64,000 nt of DNA from Candidatus Gracilibacteria bacterium GN02-872 (lineage in GTDB: Bacteria; Patescibacteriota; Gracilibacteria; BD1-5; UBA6164). A program made the position numbers and the translations under genes. Of this stretch, positions 32,752 through 43,870 are shown in pieces; position 1 is the first letter of the stretch; each line of letters starts with the position of its first letter. The notes beneath the pieces are model-generated. The model had not been told where the DNA came from. It was given only the letters and a program-made list of their open reading frames with translations, and searched no databases. The stretch spans positions 1 through 64,000 of the forward strand of contig MOLU01000004.1 in the NCBI GenBank assembly GCA_003260325.1, read 5' to 3'.

Positions 32752-35607
32752 ATGGCAAATATAAATAGTAACAAGATAGAGGAAATTAATAGATGATTCT
32801 CAGAAAGGAAGCAAAATGAGAATCCTACTAATTATGAATATTATATGGAAACTTTAAAAGATCTTAAAAACTTAAATATTTCAGATGAATATACTTTAAA
32901 TCAAATAAATACTCTTTTAATAAAGTTGTCAGAAGCCAATGATTTCTATACTATTTCAGAAATTATGGATGAACTAGAAACAATAAAAGAAAAGTTTGAG
33001 AATGATAAATTAGAAATTAGAGATGACTCTAGAAATCAAAGAGAAAATATTGAGAATGAAGATCCTTTTGCAAACTTAGATCCTTTTGCTGATAAAGATC
33101 CTGTGAATATTGTTCAATCATTTGAAGGAAATATTGAAATAGATTGAAAAGAAATAAATCCTGTAGAACTTTTAGAATATATATTGGACCAAGATGGAAC
33201 AATGATAGATTTTGATTGACTTAAAAGTATAGATTCAGCTTTGGAAGACGCTAAAAATATGTCAAATGAAGAATTGGCAAGCAAAATAAAATCATTTGAT
33301 CTTTATTTTGATATTGAACCTAAAGATTGGAATGTTTATTTTGAATCTAGAAATATTCCACCAGAGAAACAAGATGAATATAAACAGAATTTTGATTTAT
33401 TTAAAAAAATGTATAAAAATCTCACTACAAGAAATGTAGATGCAGGGAATTTCATTTTTGAGGATATTTGAGGAAAAATAAATAAAGAAGCTGAAAGAAT
33501 ATCAAATTTACCAGAAGGCAAAGTAACAATAAATATTTCTGAACTTAAACCTGAAGGGCAAGATTTGATTTTTGAAAATAAGCATGATGCTTTGATGTTT
33601 TTATATTACTCTAAATTGCTTCTTAATGAAGTAGCTACAATATGAGTAGATATACTTAATGCGTTTTTAAGTATATATGGAGCTGGGGAAAGTATAGTTT
33701 CATATTTTGTAAAAAATCCAGCTCATTTCTTCTTTACTATATTTGTGTGGGTTAGTGTTTCAACTACTTGAACTGCTTTAAGAAAAATCAATTGATTTAT
33801 TATAAAGAGAGAACCATTTATTCTAAGTAAATTCTCAAAAGGAGTATTCTTAAATGAATCAGCTTCTTGATCTACGGATCCTAACGTTTCTCAAAATGCT
33901 GCAGAATTAGAGAAAAGAAAAGCTAAAATAGAAGAATTGAAAATGCTCTATGCAGATGATCCAAAAATGCAAAAGAAAATAAGAGAGTTAGAATATTGGA
34001 CAACGGTTGGAGACTGAAAAACTTCATGATGATCTTGAAAATGATTTTCTGAATCTACATTTTGGAGAAAAGTTAAAAATATAGAGAATTGATGAATATG
34101 GTCAAATAAATATACTGATACATTTGGAAAATTATTTTTACTTAACTCTGAGAAAATTTCTGTTTGAAATAATGCTGATTTTTTAAAAAGAAATTTATTA
34201 GATAGTAGTTGAGAGATAAAAAAGGGAAGTATGTTAGATAATGTAAGATCTTATATACAGTTATGACATAATATAAGTGATGCTGATGAAAGAGAATTGG
34301 TAAGAGTTTTAAAAATTTATGAAAATAAAGTTAAATCTTGAGCTGTTTGAGACTTGAAGCTTTCTTGAGGTGATTTATTATGAGAATTCCAAAAGCAAAT
34401 ATTAAACTCTCTTAATAATGTTCAAAGCTCTTCTTGAGAAAAATTTAATTTTTGATTTGATATTTTTAGAGAAAATAAATTTATTAGTGCGGCTGACTCT
34501 GAATGGCTTAAGAGTTCTAAGGTAGATGATATATTAAAGCAAATTGAGTTAGAATGATGGAATTTGGATCCAGATAAAAAAATTCAAATCAGAAGATTTA
34601 TAAATCATGTAAAACGTAATCCAAGTAATAATTTGTATAGTACATGAACAGTCGCAGATGTTATTAACATTCTTATGAAAAATACTACTAAAATGGACTT
34701 TGAGGAGGCTTTAAAAAAGTCAAGAGAATGGAGAGTACAAGCAGACATTGATAACATTAAATCAATTGATTTAATTGATGCTCTACATTTTTTGAAAGAT
34801 AATTCTTCATTATATCCAACAAACCGACCTACTCCAAAAAGATTAAGAGAATTAAGAATTAAAAAGGCTTTGGATTATGATACTAAACTTAAAGCTATAA
34901 TTGAAGAATCTGAGTTGAGTTTAACTGAAAAAAAATGATTAATTAATCAAATTAATGATGTTTTAGATAAAGTTAAGGATCCAAATAATACAAGTTCTAC
35001 AGCTAAGTTGTATAATACTTTTATCAAAAATAATAAAGAATTATTTGATCAAATTAAAGTGAATTGAGAAGCTGTAAATAATGTTAAAAAATTATTTCCT
35101 ATCTCTATCAATGATGCAAATGAAATTTTATCTAAAAAAGGATATACTAAAGCAATTAAAGAGATTTGATTTTCTTTGTGAGAATTAAAAAATGCTTACT
35201 GGACTAATGTTAGTTATTTAGAAAAAATTCCTACTAGAAACCAAGATAAAAAACAATTTAGAAAACATAGAAATAGAGCTCTTGCAACAGTAGAATATTT
35301 ACATATGAAAGGTCAATTACAATGAGACTATGATTTATTAACAAAAGGTATAACTTGAACAAAAAACATAAATGAATTAACTACTTTTTTAAATGGAAAA
35401 GTAACAATTATGGATGAAAATCAATTAAAATCAGATCTGAGAAATTATAATAATTCTATTAATATTGAAAGAATTAAATCAATGTGAATAGATCTTGATA
35501 ATGATTTAAAAATAATTTCTCCTGACGTAATAAATGAAAAAGGACTTTCAGTAGAAGGGGATAGATCAGTTTTAAAAATATTAAGATTAATTACAAAATG
35601 AATATAA
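32752..35607 (+). CDS. Large helical membrane protein, unknown function
   Basis: The 951-residue product has no motif I know. The first 280 residues are acidic and helical with a short repeated unit (DPFANLDPFADKDP, about residues 103-116). A hydrophobic block at about 286-350 holds two likely membrane helices (ILNAFLSIYGAGESIVSYF and FFFTIFVWVSVSTTGTAL). The rest is charged, helical and soluble. It starts 12 bases after the preceding large gene and ends 12 bases before the next, so these form one operon. Topology suggests two large domains on the same side of a membrane hairpin. Confidence 0.78.
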
Positions 35608-35619
35608 TAAATTTTTATT

Positions 35620-37581
35620 ATGGGAAAAGAATTAAAAGAAACTTTTGATAGTAATTATTATTTTGAAAAAGAATTAGGAGATTTCTGAGAAATTAAGATA
35701 GATATATATAATTTTCTTAAAGATAATTATGATCCTTTAAAAATAAACGATTTATTAGATAAAATGGAGGATGAACTAGAAAATAAACAAATTTTGAAAT
35801 TTTCTTATAATTCTCCAAATATATCTTTTAAAATAAAAGAAAATTGAAAAGAAAAAAATATTATTTTTAATTTAAATGAAGAAAAATTTTATTCAGAAAA
35901 TGAATTAAATGAGAAATTAAAAGAAATTCCAAAAAAACTTGAAAAATGATGAATTCTTTTATCTGCTATGGAAGAAATATTTTTTCAAAATCAAAAAGAA
36001 TTTTTCTGAGAAATAAATGATAAAGATGTCTTGAAAACAGATATTTTTAATAAAAATGGACTAAATATTACTTGAAAAAATCTTCGAGACTTACAAATTA
36101 TTTATAGAGAAAATCAAAAGGAGCTTTTTGACCTACCTCTAAATGAAAAACAAAAAAAAGATTTTTTAAATCAACAAAAACAGTATGTAAATATGTTTGT
36201 TTGAATTTGAGATGAATATGAATGATGAGCAACATATTTATTGGAAACAGAAAAACATTTTAATCAAATACTTTATAGTATAGTAAAAAATTCTAGTTTG
36301 ACTGAATTATTTACTTATATGGCAATGGTTCATCAAAAAATGGACCAAAATAACTGGCAATCTATTTCTGTTAAAAAATCTTATAAAATATTTATAGATC
36401 AACTTAATTCTTTGGTATTAAATAGACTGAAAAAAGAAAATGCAAAAGATGAAGATTTTGTGACATTTTCTAAACTTCTTATTTGAAAATGAAGTGATAT
36501 AGATGATGATTTAAGAAATAGTGCTCTTGCAACAGAATCTCTGATGTATGTTTTTACTAGAAAATGATGATGATTTGAAAAATTAAATATTAAGGATTTG
36601 GATAAATCATTATTTTGAGTTAATGTCTCAGATAAAATAAAAGAATTAGAGGAAGAATTTAAAAAAGCTTGAATAGAAGTTCAAAATGATATGTCTTTTA
36701 TTTTGTTAAGTATTGGTTTTTGAAGACTTTCTAATAATAAGGAGAAGAACTATAAGGATCTAGATTTTGAAGCTCAAACTGAACTCTCAGTCTTGAATAA
36801 ATTTATAAAAAAATTTAAAAGAAAAAGACAAAGTTATGATAGAAGAAATAAAAAAAATATATTAGACAAAAATAAAATAAATTGGTGAGAAGAAATACGT
36901 GATATATTAAAAGAGGTTTCTTCAGAGTATATAGAAGAATCTCAAGATGAAATAGAAAGATTGTTTAGCTCTAATAATATTTTTAATAAAAGTTTCTGGA
37001 CTGGGAAGAAAGCAGAAGATTTTTGATTGATTTGATCACAAAAAGAGGCATATGAGTTATTTGTAAATATGAATTGAATATGACTTTTAAATATTTCTGA
37101 TACAACAAAATCTTGATTAAAACTATTATGACAAATATGAGTTGTTTTAGTTGCTTCTGTTTGTGCTACTATTATTACTTGATGATGATCTCTTGCATTA
37201 CAATGAGCTGTTGCGTGAGCAGTGTGAAGTTGAGCTTCTTGGATAGCTTTTCCAAGGTGATATGATACAAAGAAAGAAGCTGTTGTTGATTTGACAAGTG
37301 ATGTCATAATTTGAACTTGAACTTGAGCTATTTGATGAAAACTTACTGAACCTGCAATTAGGGAAGTATCAAAATTATTTTGAAATTGAGCAACAACTAA
37401 ATCTGTTGTAACTTGAACAGATATTGCTTTACTTTGATTTGTTCCAGAATTTTGGAGAATTTGACAAATAGAAAAAAAATTTCATTGACAAGGTCTTATT
37501 TTATCTCCTGAAGAATATCAACTTTCTCCAGATACTGATGATTTAGCCTTGTTTTATCAGAAAATTAACGTAAAAAAATAA
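35620..37581 (+). CDS. Large protein with glycine-zipper membrane segment near C-terminus
   Basis: The 653-residue product is unrecognised. Residues 1-480 are charged helices. Residues about 490-610 form a hydrophobic, Gly/Ala-rich stretch (LKLLGQIGVVLVASVCATII, then LQGAVAGAVGSGASW and DVIIGTGTGAIGGKL). Such glycine zippers are seen in pore-forming or pre-toxin regions and phage tape-measure proteins, so membrane insertion is likely. A short polar tail of about 45 residues follows. Nearly all these glycines are UGA. Third gene of the cluster. The toxin comparison is pattern-based only. Confidence 0.76.
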
Positions 37582-37665
37582 AATTGTTTTTTATCTTTCT
37601 TTGTTTAAGTATTGATTTTTTAGAATTATAGTATGTCTTTTTTGTCATAATAAATTAAAAAATAC

Positions 37666-37693
37666 TTGACAAATATAAAATTTAAGGTATTAT
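37666..37693 (+). promoter_or_regulatory. Promoter before the glycine-rich membrane protein
   Basis: TTGACA (37666-37671) and TATTAT (37688-37693) with a 16-base spacer, 32 bases before the start codon. Confidence 0.6.
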
Positions 37694-37725
37694 ATTTATA
37701 TAAGTTATAATTTAATTATAAAAAT

Positions 37726-38265
37726 ATGTGAAAAATGGATTTAGAATCATGAAAAGATTTAGCAAAAAGTGCACTAACTGTTCCTACAGTTGCCGTTTGA
37801 TTATCTGCTTGATGAGTAAATACTGCTTATATTTGAGGACAAGTTTTAGGTAGCATTCAAAGAATTTTAGAAACATCTCCTATTATTCATACTTCTTGAG
37901 CAAATATATGACTTGCTCATTTGGCTTGAGTTGGTTGAGCTGTTTATTTAGCAAATGATATTCAAAAGAAATTGTTTAACACAATTTGACTTTGAGATTC
38001 AAATATTGCAAAATACCTAAGATACTGACTTAATATTTGAGCTGGTACTATAGCATTTTCTGGATGATTAGCTACAGCTCCATATATACTTTGAGCAACT
38101 GCTGCTTATACACTTGGTAAACCTGTTTGGAATTTATCAAAAAATGTTGTAAGTAAAACTGCATGAACTGTTTGGGGATTAACAGGTTGAGCTCTAGTTT
38201 GAGCAGTTAAATGAGCTAAAAATTGATTGATGAATTGATTTACAACTAAACCAAATTTGAATTAA
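37726..38265 (+). CDS. Small glycine-rich hydrophobic protein
   Basis: The 179-residue product is unrecognised, hydrophobic and very rich in Gly, Ala, Thr and Val. Repeated small-residue patterns (VGLSAGGVNTAYIGGQVLG, AGVGGAVYLAND, GLTGGALVGAVKGAKNG) suggest several closely packed membrane helices, as in holins, bacteriocin-like peptides or glycine-zipper proteins. Almost every Gly is UGA. An in-frame ATG 9 bases later (37735) is an equally good start. It has its own promoter and a terminator, so it could be expressed apart from the large genes around it. Confidence 0.75.
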
Positions 38266-38294
38266 AAAGAGAGCTAAAAATCAGCTCTTTTTTT
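38264..38294 (+). terminator. Hairpin terminator
   Basis: AGAGCT (with upstream AAAG) pairs with AGCTCTTT, followed by a T-run, at the end of the glycine-rich gene. Confidence 0.75.
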
Positions 38295-38353
38295 GTATTT
38301 TTTGAAGAAATATAGTATTATATTTCAAATATATATTTTTTTAAATAAAATTT

Positions 38354-40930
38354 ATGGGTAAAACTAATTTAGATATTCCTAATGAAAAAGAGCAAGAAGT
38401 TGGGAAAATATTTACAGAAAAGTGATATGATTGGCAAAAAACAAAAAAGGGACTTGAAGGCATTGAAATAAATGAAAAAACAGCTAAAGAACTAGAAAGT
38501 CTTAAAAGTGATGTAAAAGAATATGCTGAACGTTTAAAAGGTTTATATGTTGAGACTTATAAAAAAGAACCAGAAAAGATCTCAGAAGAAAAAATCTCTG
38601 ATACTTTGAAGAATGCTTGAGAGCAATCTGTTCAATTGGCTGAAAATGCTGAAAATAAAGCATTGGATGCTGCTGAAGAACAAATTCTTAAGAAAGCTGA
38701 ATGACTGAAAGAAATTCCTTTAGTTTGAGATTTTTTGTATGATTATGCAAAAGATATCCTTTGAGAGACTAAAAAATCTTTAGAACCAAATCCTAACGAA
38801 AAAGCTTGGGATAGGTTTATAAGAAAAATTAAAATCTGATTTTGAAGTGTTATTCTTTCTCTTTTTTGATTTAAATGAATTAAAGAATTTCTAAATACAA
38901 AAAAAGATTGAAATCAAGATGACCATAGAGAGTTAGAAAAAAATGATTGAGAAATTTATAAAAATTTAGAAAATTTTTCTGAAGAAAATAGGGAAGAGGA
39001 TACTCCAGAAAAAAAAGTAGAAGTTAAGGAAAAAATTTCAGAAGCAAAGGAAAATATTTTTGGTAAATATAGTTGATGATTTGAATTTTTGCTTTGGTCT
39101 GTTTGATATGAAAGAAATTCAAATACCTGACATCAAAGCTTTTTAAATTGATTAAAAAATGTTGAATATAAGGATTTTATTGAAAATTGATGAACTGCGG
39201 ATTTTAGAGAAAATCATAAAATCAATGATAAAAAATTAGATAAAGATTATGAAGAAATCAGAAAATATTTTGCTTCTAAAAATATGAAAACTTTGTTTAA
39301 AGTTTCGTTAAAGCCAGAAAAAGTAAAGAAAATATTATTATGAATAAATTTGGATAAACCAAATGAAAAATTAAAAAAAGAATTTTGAGAAGAAAGATTT
39401 AATAAAATATTGGAAATAATAGAAAATTGAGAATTTAATTATGAAAAACTTACGATTTCTGAATTATCAATTTTATACATAAATACAATTCCTTTAATAG
39501 CAAACTGATCAATATCTAAAGTAAAAGGTATATTTTGAGATATTATTCCTGAAATTTCAAGTGAAGTATTAAATATAAAAAGCGATCCATCAGACTTTTT
39601 TTCAGATGAACTTATTGGAAAAATAATTTTAAATAGCTGATGAAAAGAAAATCTTGAGGCAAATATAAGTACTGAAAGCCTTTTTGAAAAATTATGATTG
39701 AAATCTGGAAATGAAGAACTAGATAAAAAGAATTTTGAAGATTTAGAAAAACTTGTTAATTATAAAGATTATCTTAAAACAGAATTCCTTGAAGAAAAAG
39801 CTTTGTGATTAACTGAAGATGAAAAAGAAAGATTCAAAGAAAATTTGAATTATAAATATATATTATCTTTTTATTCAATAACTTGATGAGAAAAAAACTT
39901 ATCAGAACTTGACTGAACTAATTTGATGTTTTTGGCTTTGCTTGTTGCGAAAGTTTTATGAGGCTGAGAGGCTATGAATTCTGCTTCTACTTATAATTAT
40001 TTAAGAAGATTTGTTGTCTCAATTGCTAAATGACCTAATTTATCAGCAGATCAAAAAGAAATTTTATTGATTTATTGAAAAAGAATTGTTCAGTCATTAA
40101 CAAATCCTTGGATTAAGGAAATGGCAAGAATTCTTTGATTGATGTGAATAAAAGATAAAGAAACTGCTCAAGTTGTTTCTGTATGAAGTGCTATAGCTTC
40201 TTATTGATCTTTTAAATTATGATGAAAACTTACAGCTAAGTCATTATCAAAATATAGATGGCCTCTTTTATGAAGAACATTTAATATGGCTGGATGGTGA
40301 TTTGTTTTATTTTCAGTTTTCACATGATGAGCTTCTCTTATTATGGAGAAATGAGATTTAAAACTAGATGCGTCTTTTGATGAACTTACAAAATTATATG
40401 AGTCTTGATTAGATAATCCTGATGATCTTGAAAAAGCAATAAACTTACTTGATGAAAAATTGGACTCTAGTATAAATTTATGAAAAGTAAATTTTGAATG
40501 AAAAGAGCAAGAAGTAGGTATAAGTTACTATAAAGATTCTTCCCCTTTAGTTATAATTGATTGAAAATCATATATTTTGTGAATTTATTGAGAATCTGTT
40601 CCTTGAAAAGCTTTATGATATAATTGAGATCCAATAACTAGTAATAATAAAAGACTATATCCTATAAGTATTTGAGTTAGGAATTGAAAAAAATCAATTA
40701 TTTTTTGAGAATCTTGAGTAACTCAATGAATTGATGCTTTTAAAATAAATTTAGAGAATGCTCAAAAAAAGGAATGATGAGATTGGATAGATTCTTTGAT
40801 TTGAAAAGTAAGCTGAAATAACAATGAATATTATGATTTATGAGAAATTTCTAGTGGTTCAACTTTATGATTCAATGCTAACTTTAAAATGTGACTAATT
40901 CCTATACCAGAACCTGAAAATAAAGAATAA
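38354..40930 (+). CDS. Large membrane-associated protein, unknown function
   Basis: The 858-residue product has no family I recognise. It starts with charged helices. A first hydrophobic segment lies near residues 160-185 (KIGFGSVILSLFGFKG), others near 525-545 (NLMFLALLVAKVLGGGEAM) and 640-670 (FNMAGWGFVLFSVFTGGASL). The last 190 residues look beta-rich (VGISYYKDSSPLVIIDGKSY, ISIGVRNGKKSIIFGESG) and could be a soluble domain. It closes the cluster and shares the large size, acidic/lysine-rich helices and Gly-rich membrane segments of its neighbours. The role is unknown. Confidence 0.76.
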
Positions 40931-40940
40931 TAAAATAAAA

Positions 40941-40967
40941 AAAACAAGAAAAATATTTTCTTGTTTT
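40941..40967. terminator. Bidirectional terminator between convergent genes
   Basis: AAAACAAGAAAA pairs with TTTTCTTGTTTT around a 3-base loop between the cluster's last gene and the HAD gene. Confidence 0.85.
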
Positions 40968-40969
40968 TT

Positions 40970-41899
40970 TTACATCAAAAATTTTATATTTTCTTTATTT
41001 ATTTCACAAATCAAGTCTTTTCTTTCAATAATCATTTTATAATTGATTCAATCAGTTTTTAGCTCATCAAATCTTTCTAAAACTTTTTTTTCTGGATTAA
41101 CGAAAAAGAAATCATTTCATTTGTCAAGGGAAGCACTTATTCCAAAATCTCAACTTGTATCTCACATTCCTCAAATTGTTTTTGTAATTATTTTTTTATT
41201 TTTTAAAATATTTATAAAATCAGTTTTATTTTGACTTCACCACATAGGACAAAAATAATTACAAGTTCATCAAATATTTGTTCAAAATCAGTAAACATTA
41301 TTACTTTCTGATTTTCAAATATTTTTTACAATATAATCTTTCAAAAGTTCTAAATAAATATCAAAAATGAAATCTGGAGCTCAAGAAATAAACAAAAATA
41401 TTTTTCCTGAGTCAAGAACTTCTTTCATTTTTTTCATTGAAAATCTAAAAGGTTTTATTTTTTCTTTTGAACTAAAATGATATTTTATAAATGTCAAAAA
41501 ATCTTCCCAATTTACCAAATCTTTATGCTTAAGTAATAGAAAAATCCCGGCATTTAAATATTCTCAAAAATTTATTTCTTTATTAAAAGCTTGTTTTTCA
41601 AGTTTGTTAAAATATTCTAAATCTTTTAGAAATTCGTAATAATTGTCTGTATTTATATTATAAAGTTCTTTTGAAACAACATATTTTATAAACAAAGAAA
41701 CAGCTTCTTTTTGCAGAGTTCATCTAAAAAAAGTTCAATCCAAATCTGAAATAAAATATTCTCATTTTGGAAGTCTCTCTATTTTTTCTGAATAATATTT
41801 TTTGTTGTAATCATTTAACATATCTATTCATAAAAACTCTAAAATATCTTTTGTATTTCAAGCTTCTTTTGTACTTTTTATTGCGTCTGCTAATCTCAT
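40970..41899 (-). CDS. HAD-superfamily protein (SerB-like)
   Basis: The 309-residue protein has a HAD motif I, YFISDLDGTFFRGTLQKEA (about residues 52-70), a helical cap, and a second conserved region SGKIFLFISGAPDFI that fits motif II. A Cys-containing stretch follows (GTCNYFCPMWGSQNK), then DFGISASLDKGNDFFFVNP, compatible with motifs III-IV of phosphoserine-phosphatase-type HAD enzymes. Its stop lies 25 bases before the pth region on the same strand? No: it lies downstream of pth, whose stop is 25 bases upstream of this start, so they may be co-transcribed. Substrate unknown. Confidence 0.78.
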
Positions 41900-41923
41900 T
41901 TTTTATTTTTAAATTATAAATTT

Positions 41924-42448
41924 TTAAATTTTCTCAAGCAATATTTTTTCTATCTGTCAAAATATTTCTCTGTCAAATTCTATCAATTCTTCTTCTGAAA
42001 ATTTTGATAAAACCCAGTCTGAGACTTGAAATTTTGAGTTAAATCAAATTCAGACTTTTATTCTTTTGAAATCTTCTTTAAAATATCTGATTATATCTTT
42101 GATTCAATTGTGTCATCAAGCACTTCAGCTTTCTCTAAATCTTATTTTTCAGAATTCCATGCTTAAATCATCATAAATAACTATGAAATCTTCTAAACTT
42201 AGTTTGTAAAAATCCACTATTTTTCTAACAGATTCTCAGCTTAGATTCATAAAAGTTTGAGGTTTCAGTAAAATAACTTTTTCAGAAGATAAGCTTCAAG
42301 TACTTATTTCTCATTTAAATTTTGATTCATAAGAAAAATCAGAAAAATCTTTTTTATTTTTTATATAATCCAAAAACATAAATCAGACATTGTGTCTTGT
42401 GTTTTCATATTCTTTTCAAGGATTTCAAAGTCAAATAATTATTTTCAT
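41924..42448 (-). CDS. pth: Peptidyl-tRNA hydrolase
   Basis: Pth releases peptides from tRNAs that dropped off ribosomes. The 174-residue protein shows IIGLGNPGKEYENTRHNVG at the N-terminus with the catalytic His20, KPQTFMNLSGESV, VIYDDLSMEFGKIR and SGGHNGIKDIIRYF. All are family signatures and length is slightly below the usual 185-195. Nearly all motif glycines are UGA. It follows the tRNA-Arg gene on the same strand by 54 bases. Confidence 0.95.
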
Positions 42449-42501
42449 TTTTTTAAATATTAATTTTACACAAAAAAAATGATTTCAAAAGCTGACTTAA
42501 A

Positions 42502-42578
42502 TGGCAAGGAGTGTAGGAATTGCACCTACGTCTCTTAGACTCGGAATCTAAGCACTCTTCTAATTAAGCTAACTCCTT
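42502..42578 (-). tRNA. tRNA-Arg (anticodon CCG)
   Basis: On the minus strand a 7-bp acceptor stem (AAGGAGT / ACTCCTT) encloses a cloverleaf with anticodon stem TTAGA/TCTAA, loop TTCCGAG (anticodon CCG, reading CGG), and T arm GTAGG-TGCAATT-CCTAC. Discriminator G and the CCA end are encoded (42502-42505). The D stem is weak and relies on G-U pairs. CGG codons are rare in the surrounding genes, which mostly use AGA. Confidence 0.88.
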
Positions 42579-42653
42579 ATAAATAGCCAGTTTTGTAAAC
42601 CAAGTTCTTAAATCTATAATAATAAAAATATTTTAAAAAGCAAGAAAAAATAT

Positions 42654-43133
42654 TTACTCTAAAAAATTTTTGTTTAGAGCTCACATATAAGCCATTCCTA
42701 TTGCGTCAGCAGCGTCATCATAAGTTGGGGTCTCTTCAAGTCAAAAAAGTATTTTTATTGCATTTTTCAACTGATTTTTGTCTGCCTGACCATTTCAAGT
42801 AATGGCCTTTTTGACCTGTAAAGGAGTATATTCTTCAATTATTAAGTTATGTTTTATAGCTTCATAAAGCACAACTCATCTTGCTTGAGCAACATCTATA
42901 GCAGTTTTTGCATTTGAGTGGAAAAATAGCTTTTCAATTACTATTTTTTCAACTTTGTGAATTTTTATCAATTCTTTTAAATCATTTCAGATTTCGAGTA
43001 ATTTTATTTCTAAATTTATTTTTGGAGCTGTTTTTAAAACTCAAAAATCAATTATTTTTATTCCTGTAGAATCAGCTTCTATTAGAGAATATCAAACAGT
43101 TGTAGTTCAAGGATCTATTCAAAGGATTATCAT
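42654..43133 (-). CDS. ruvC: Holliday junction resolvase RuvC
   Basis: RuvC cuts four-way junctions in recombination. The 159-residue protein has the catalytic acids in ILGIDPGTTTVGYS (Asp7), IVIEKLFFHSNAKTAID (Glu about 66) and YDDAADAIGMAY (two Asp about 138-141). The basic ITGNGQADKNQ loop is also present. Length matches. No ruvA or ruvB is in the window. It is transcribed alone upstream of the tRNA-Arg gene. Confidence 0.95.
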
Positions 43134-43169
43134 TTTATAAAATATTTTGTTAAAAAGTAAATAGTTTAT

Positions 43170-43198
43170 TTGACAAGTATAAAAAAGTATTGTATAAT
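43170..43198 (+). promoter_or_regulatory. Perfect consensus sigma-70 promoter
   Basis: TTGACA (43170-43175), a 17-base spacer and TATAAT (43193-43198) match the textbook consensus exactly, the best promoter in the window. Confidence 0.85.
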
Positions 43199-43255
43199 TT
43201 ATATGTGTTTTTAATTTAATCTTATTTTTTAAATAATTAAATATGTCAAAAATCT

Positions 43256-43399
43256 ATGAAAAAAATAAATTTTAACAACAAGATTTTAGATAAAATCTCG
43301 AATTCTAAGCAAATAGGAGATAATGAAAAGTTAAACTTTTTAAAATATGTTTCATATTTGAGTAAAAGTGAACAGCTTGAATTAGTAAAATTATTATAA
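43256..43399 (+). CDS. 47-aa small protein of unknown function
   Basis: A short frame from ATG at 43256 encodes 47 residues, charged at the start (KKINFNNKILDKISN) and amphipathic at the end (YLSKSEQLELVKLL). Its only glycine is GGA. It sits about 50 bases after a perfect consensus promoter and ends before a hairpin, so the unit is clearly transcribed. An 11-codon frame (43243-43275) overlaps its start out of frame and could be a leader. The transcript might instead be a non-coding RNA; no homologue is recognised. Confidence 0.55.
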   Translation: MKKINFNNKILDKISNSKQIGDNEKLNFLKYVSYLSKSEQLELVKLL

Positions 43400-43412
43400 A
43401 GTAAGATTTTAA

Positions 43413-43438
43413 AAAAGTAGGGAAGTTTCTCTATTTTT
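43413..43438 (+). terminator. Terminator of the small transcript
   Basis: TAGGGAA pairs with TTCTCTA (one G-U) with flanking A and T runs; it faces the end of the pilin gene and may act for both. Confidence 0.65.
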
Positions 43439-43807
43439 TTATTTTGGGAATATTTTTGTTTCTGCCTTTAGGTTTCAAGAGTCTATTTTTATATTCCAAA
43501 AATCAGTTTTATTTTCAATAAAGATAGAATACTCAACTCAATCTATTTTTGTAATTTTTTCAGAGTTTGAGAAATTACAAGATTTCAAATCTTCTCAAAA
43601 ATCTAAATAATTTCAAGGAAGATTTTTCACTCATTTTAGGCATTGTCTTGCATTTTCAAATGTTTGATTTTGTGTTAAATAAATATTTGAATTTGTGATT
43701 ATTTTATTATTTTCTCAGATTAGTTTATAAATTCAGAAAACTGTTACAGAAAGGATTCCTGTTGCTATAACTATTTCTATAAGAGAAAATGCTTTTTTTG
43801 ACTTCAT
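43439..43807 (-). CDS. Type IV pilin-like protein
   Basis: The 122-residue protein begins with a prepilin peptidase and N-methylation signature, KKAFSLIEIVIATGILSVTV, including the Phe at the cleavage point and Glu5 of the mature chain. A short globular part follows with two or more cysteines (ARQCLKG, LKSCNF) that may form a disulfide. In this signature the usual Gly before the Phe is replaced by Ala. Size suggests a minor pilin or pseudopilin. It is divergent from pilT, 63 bases apart. Confidence 0.87.
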
Positions 43808-43870
43808 TTTTTGTATTTTTTTAGAAAATGTGTTAAAATTATTTTAATTTAATTATATTTTATTCAAAAA

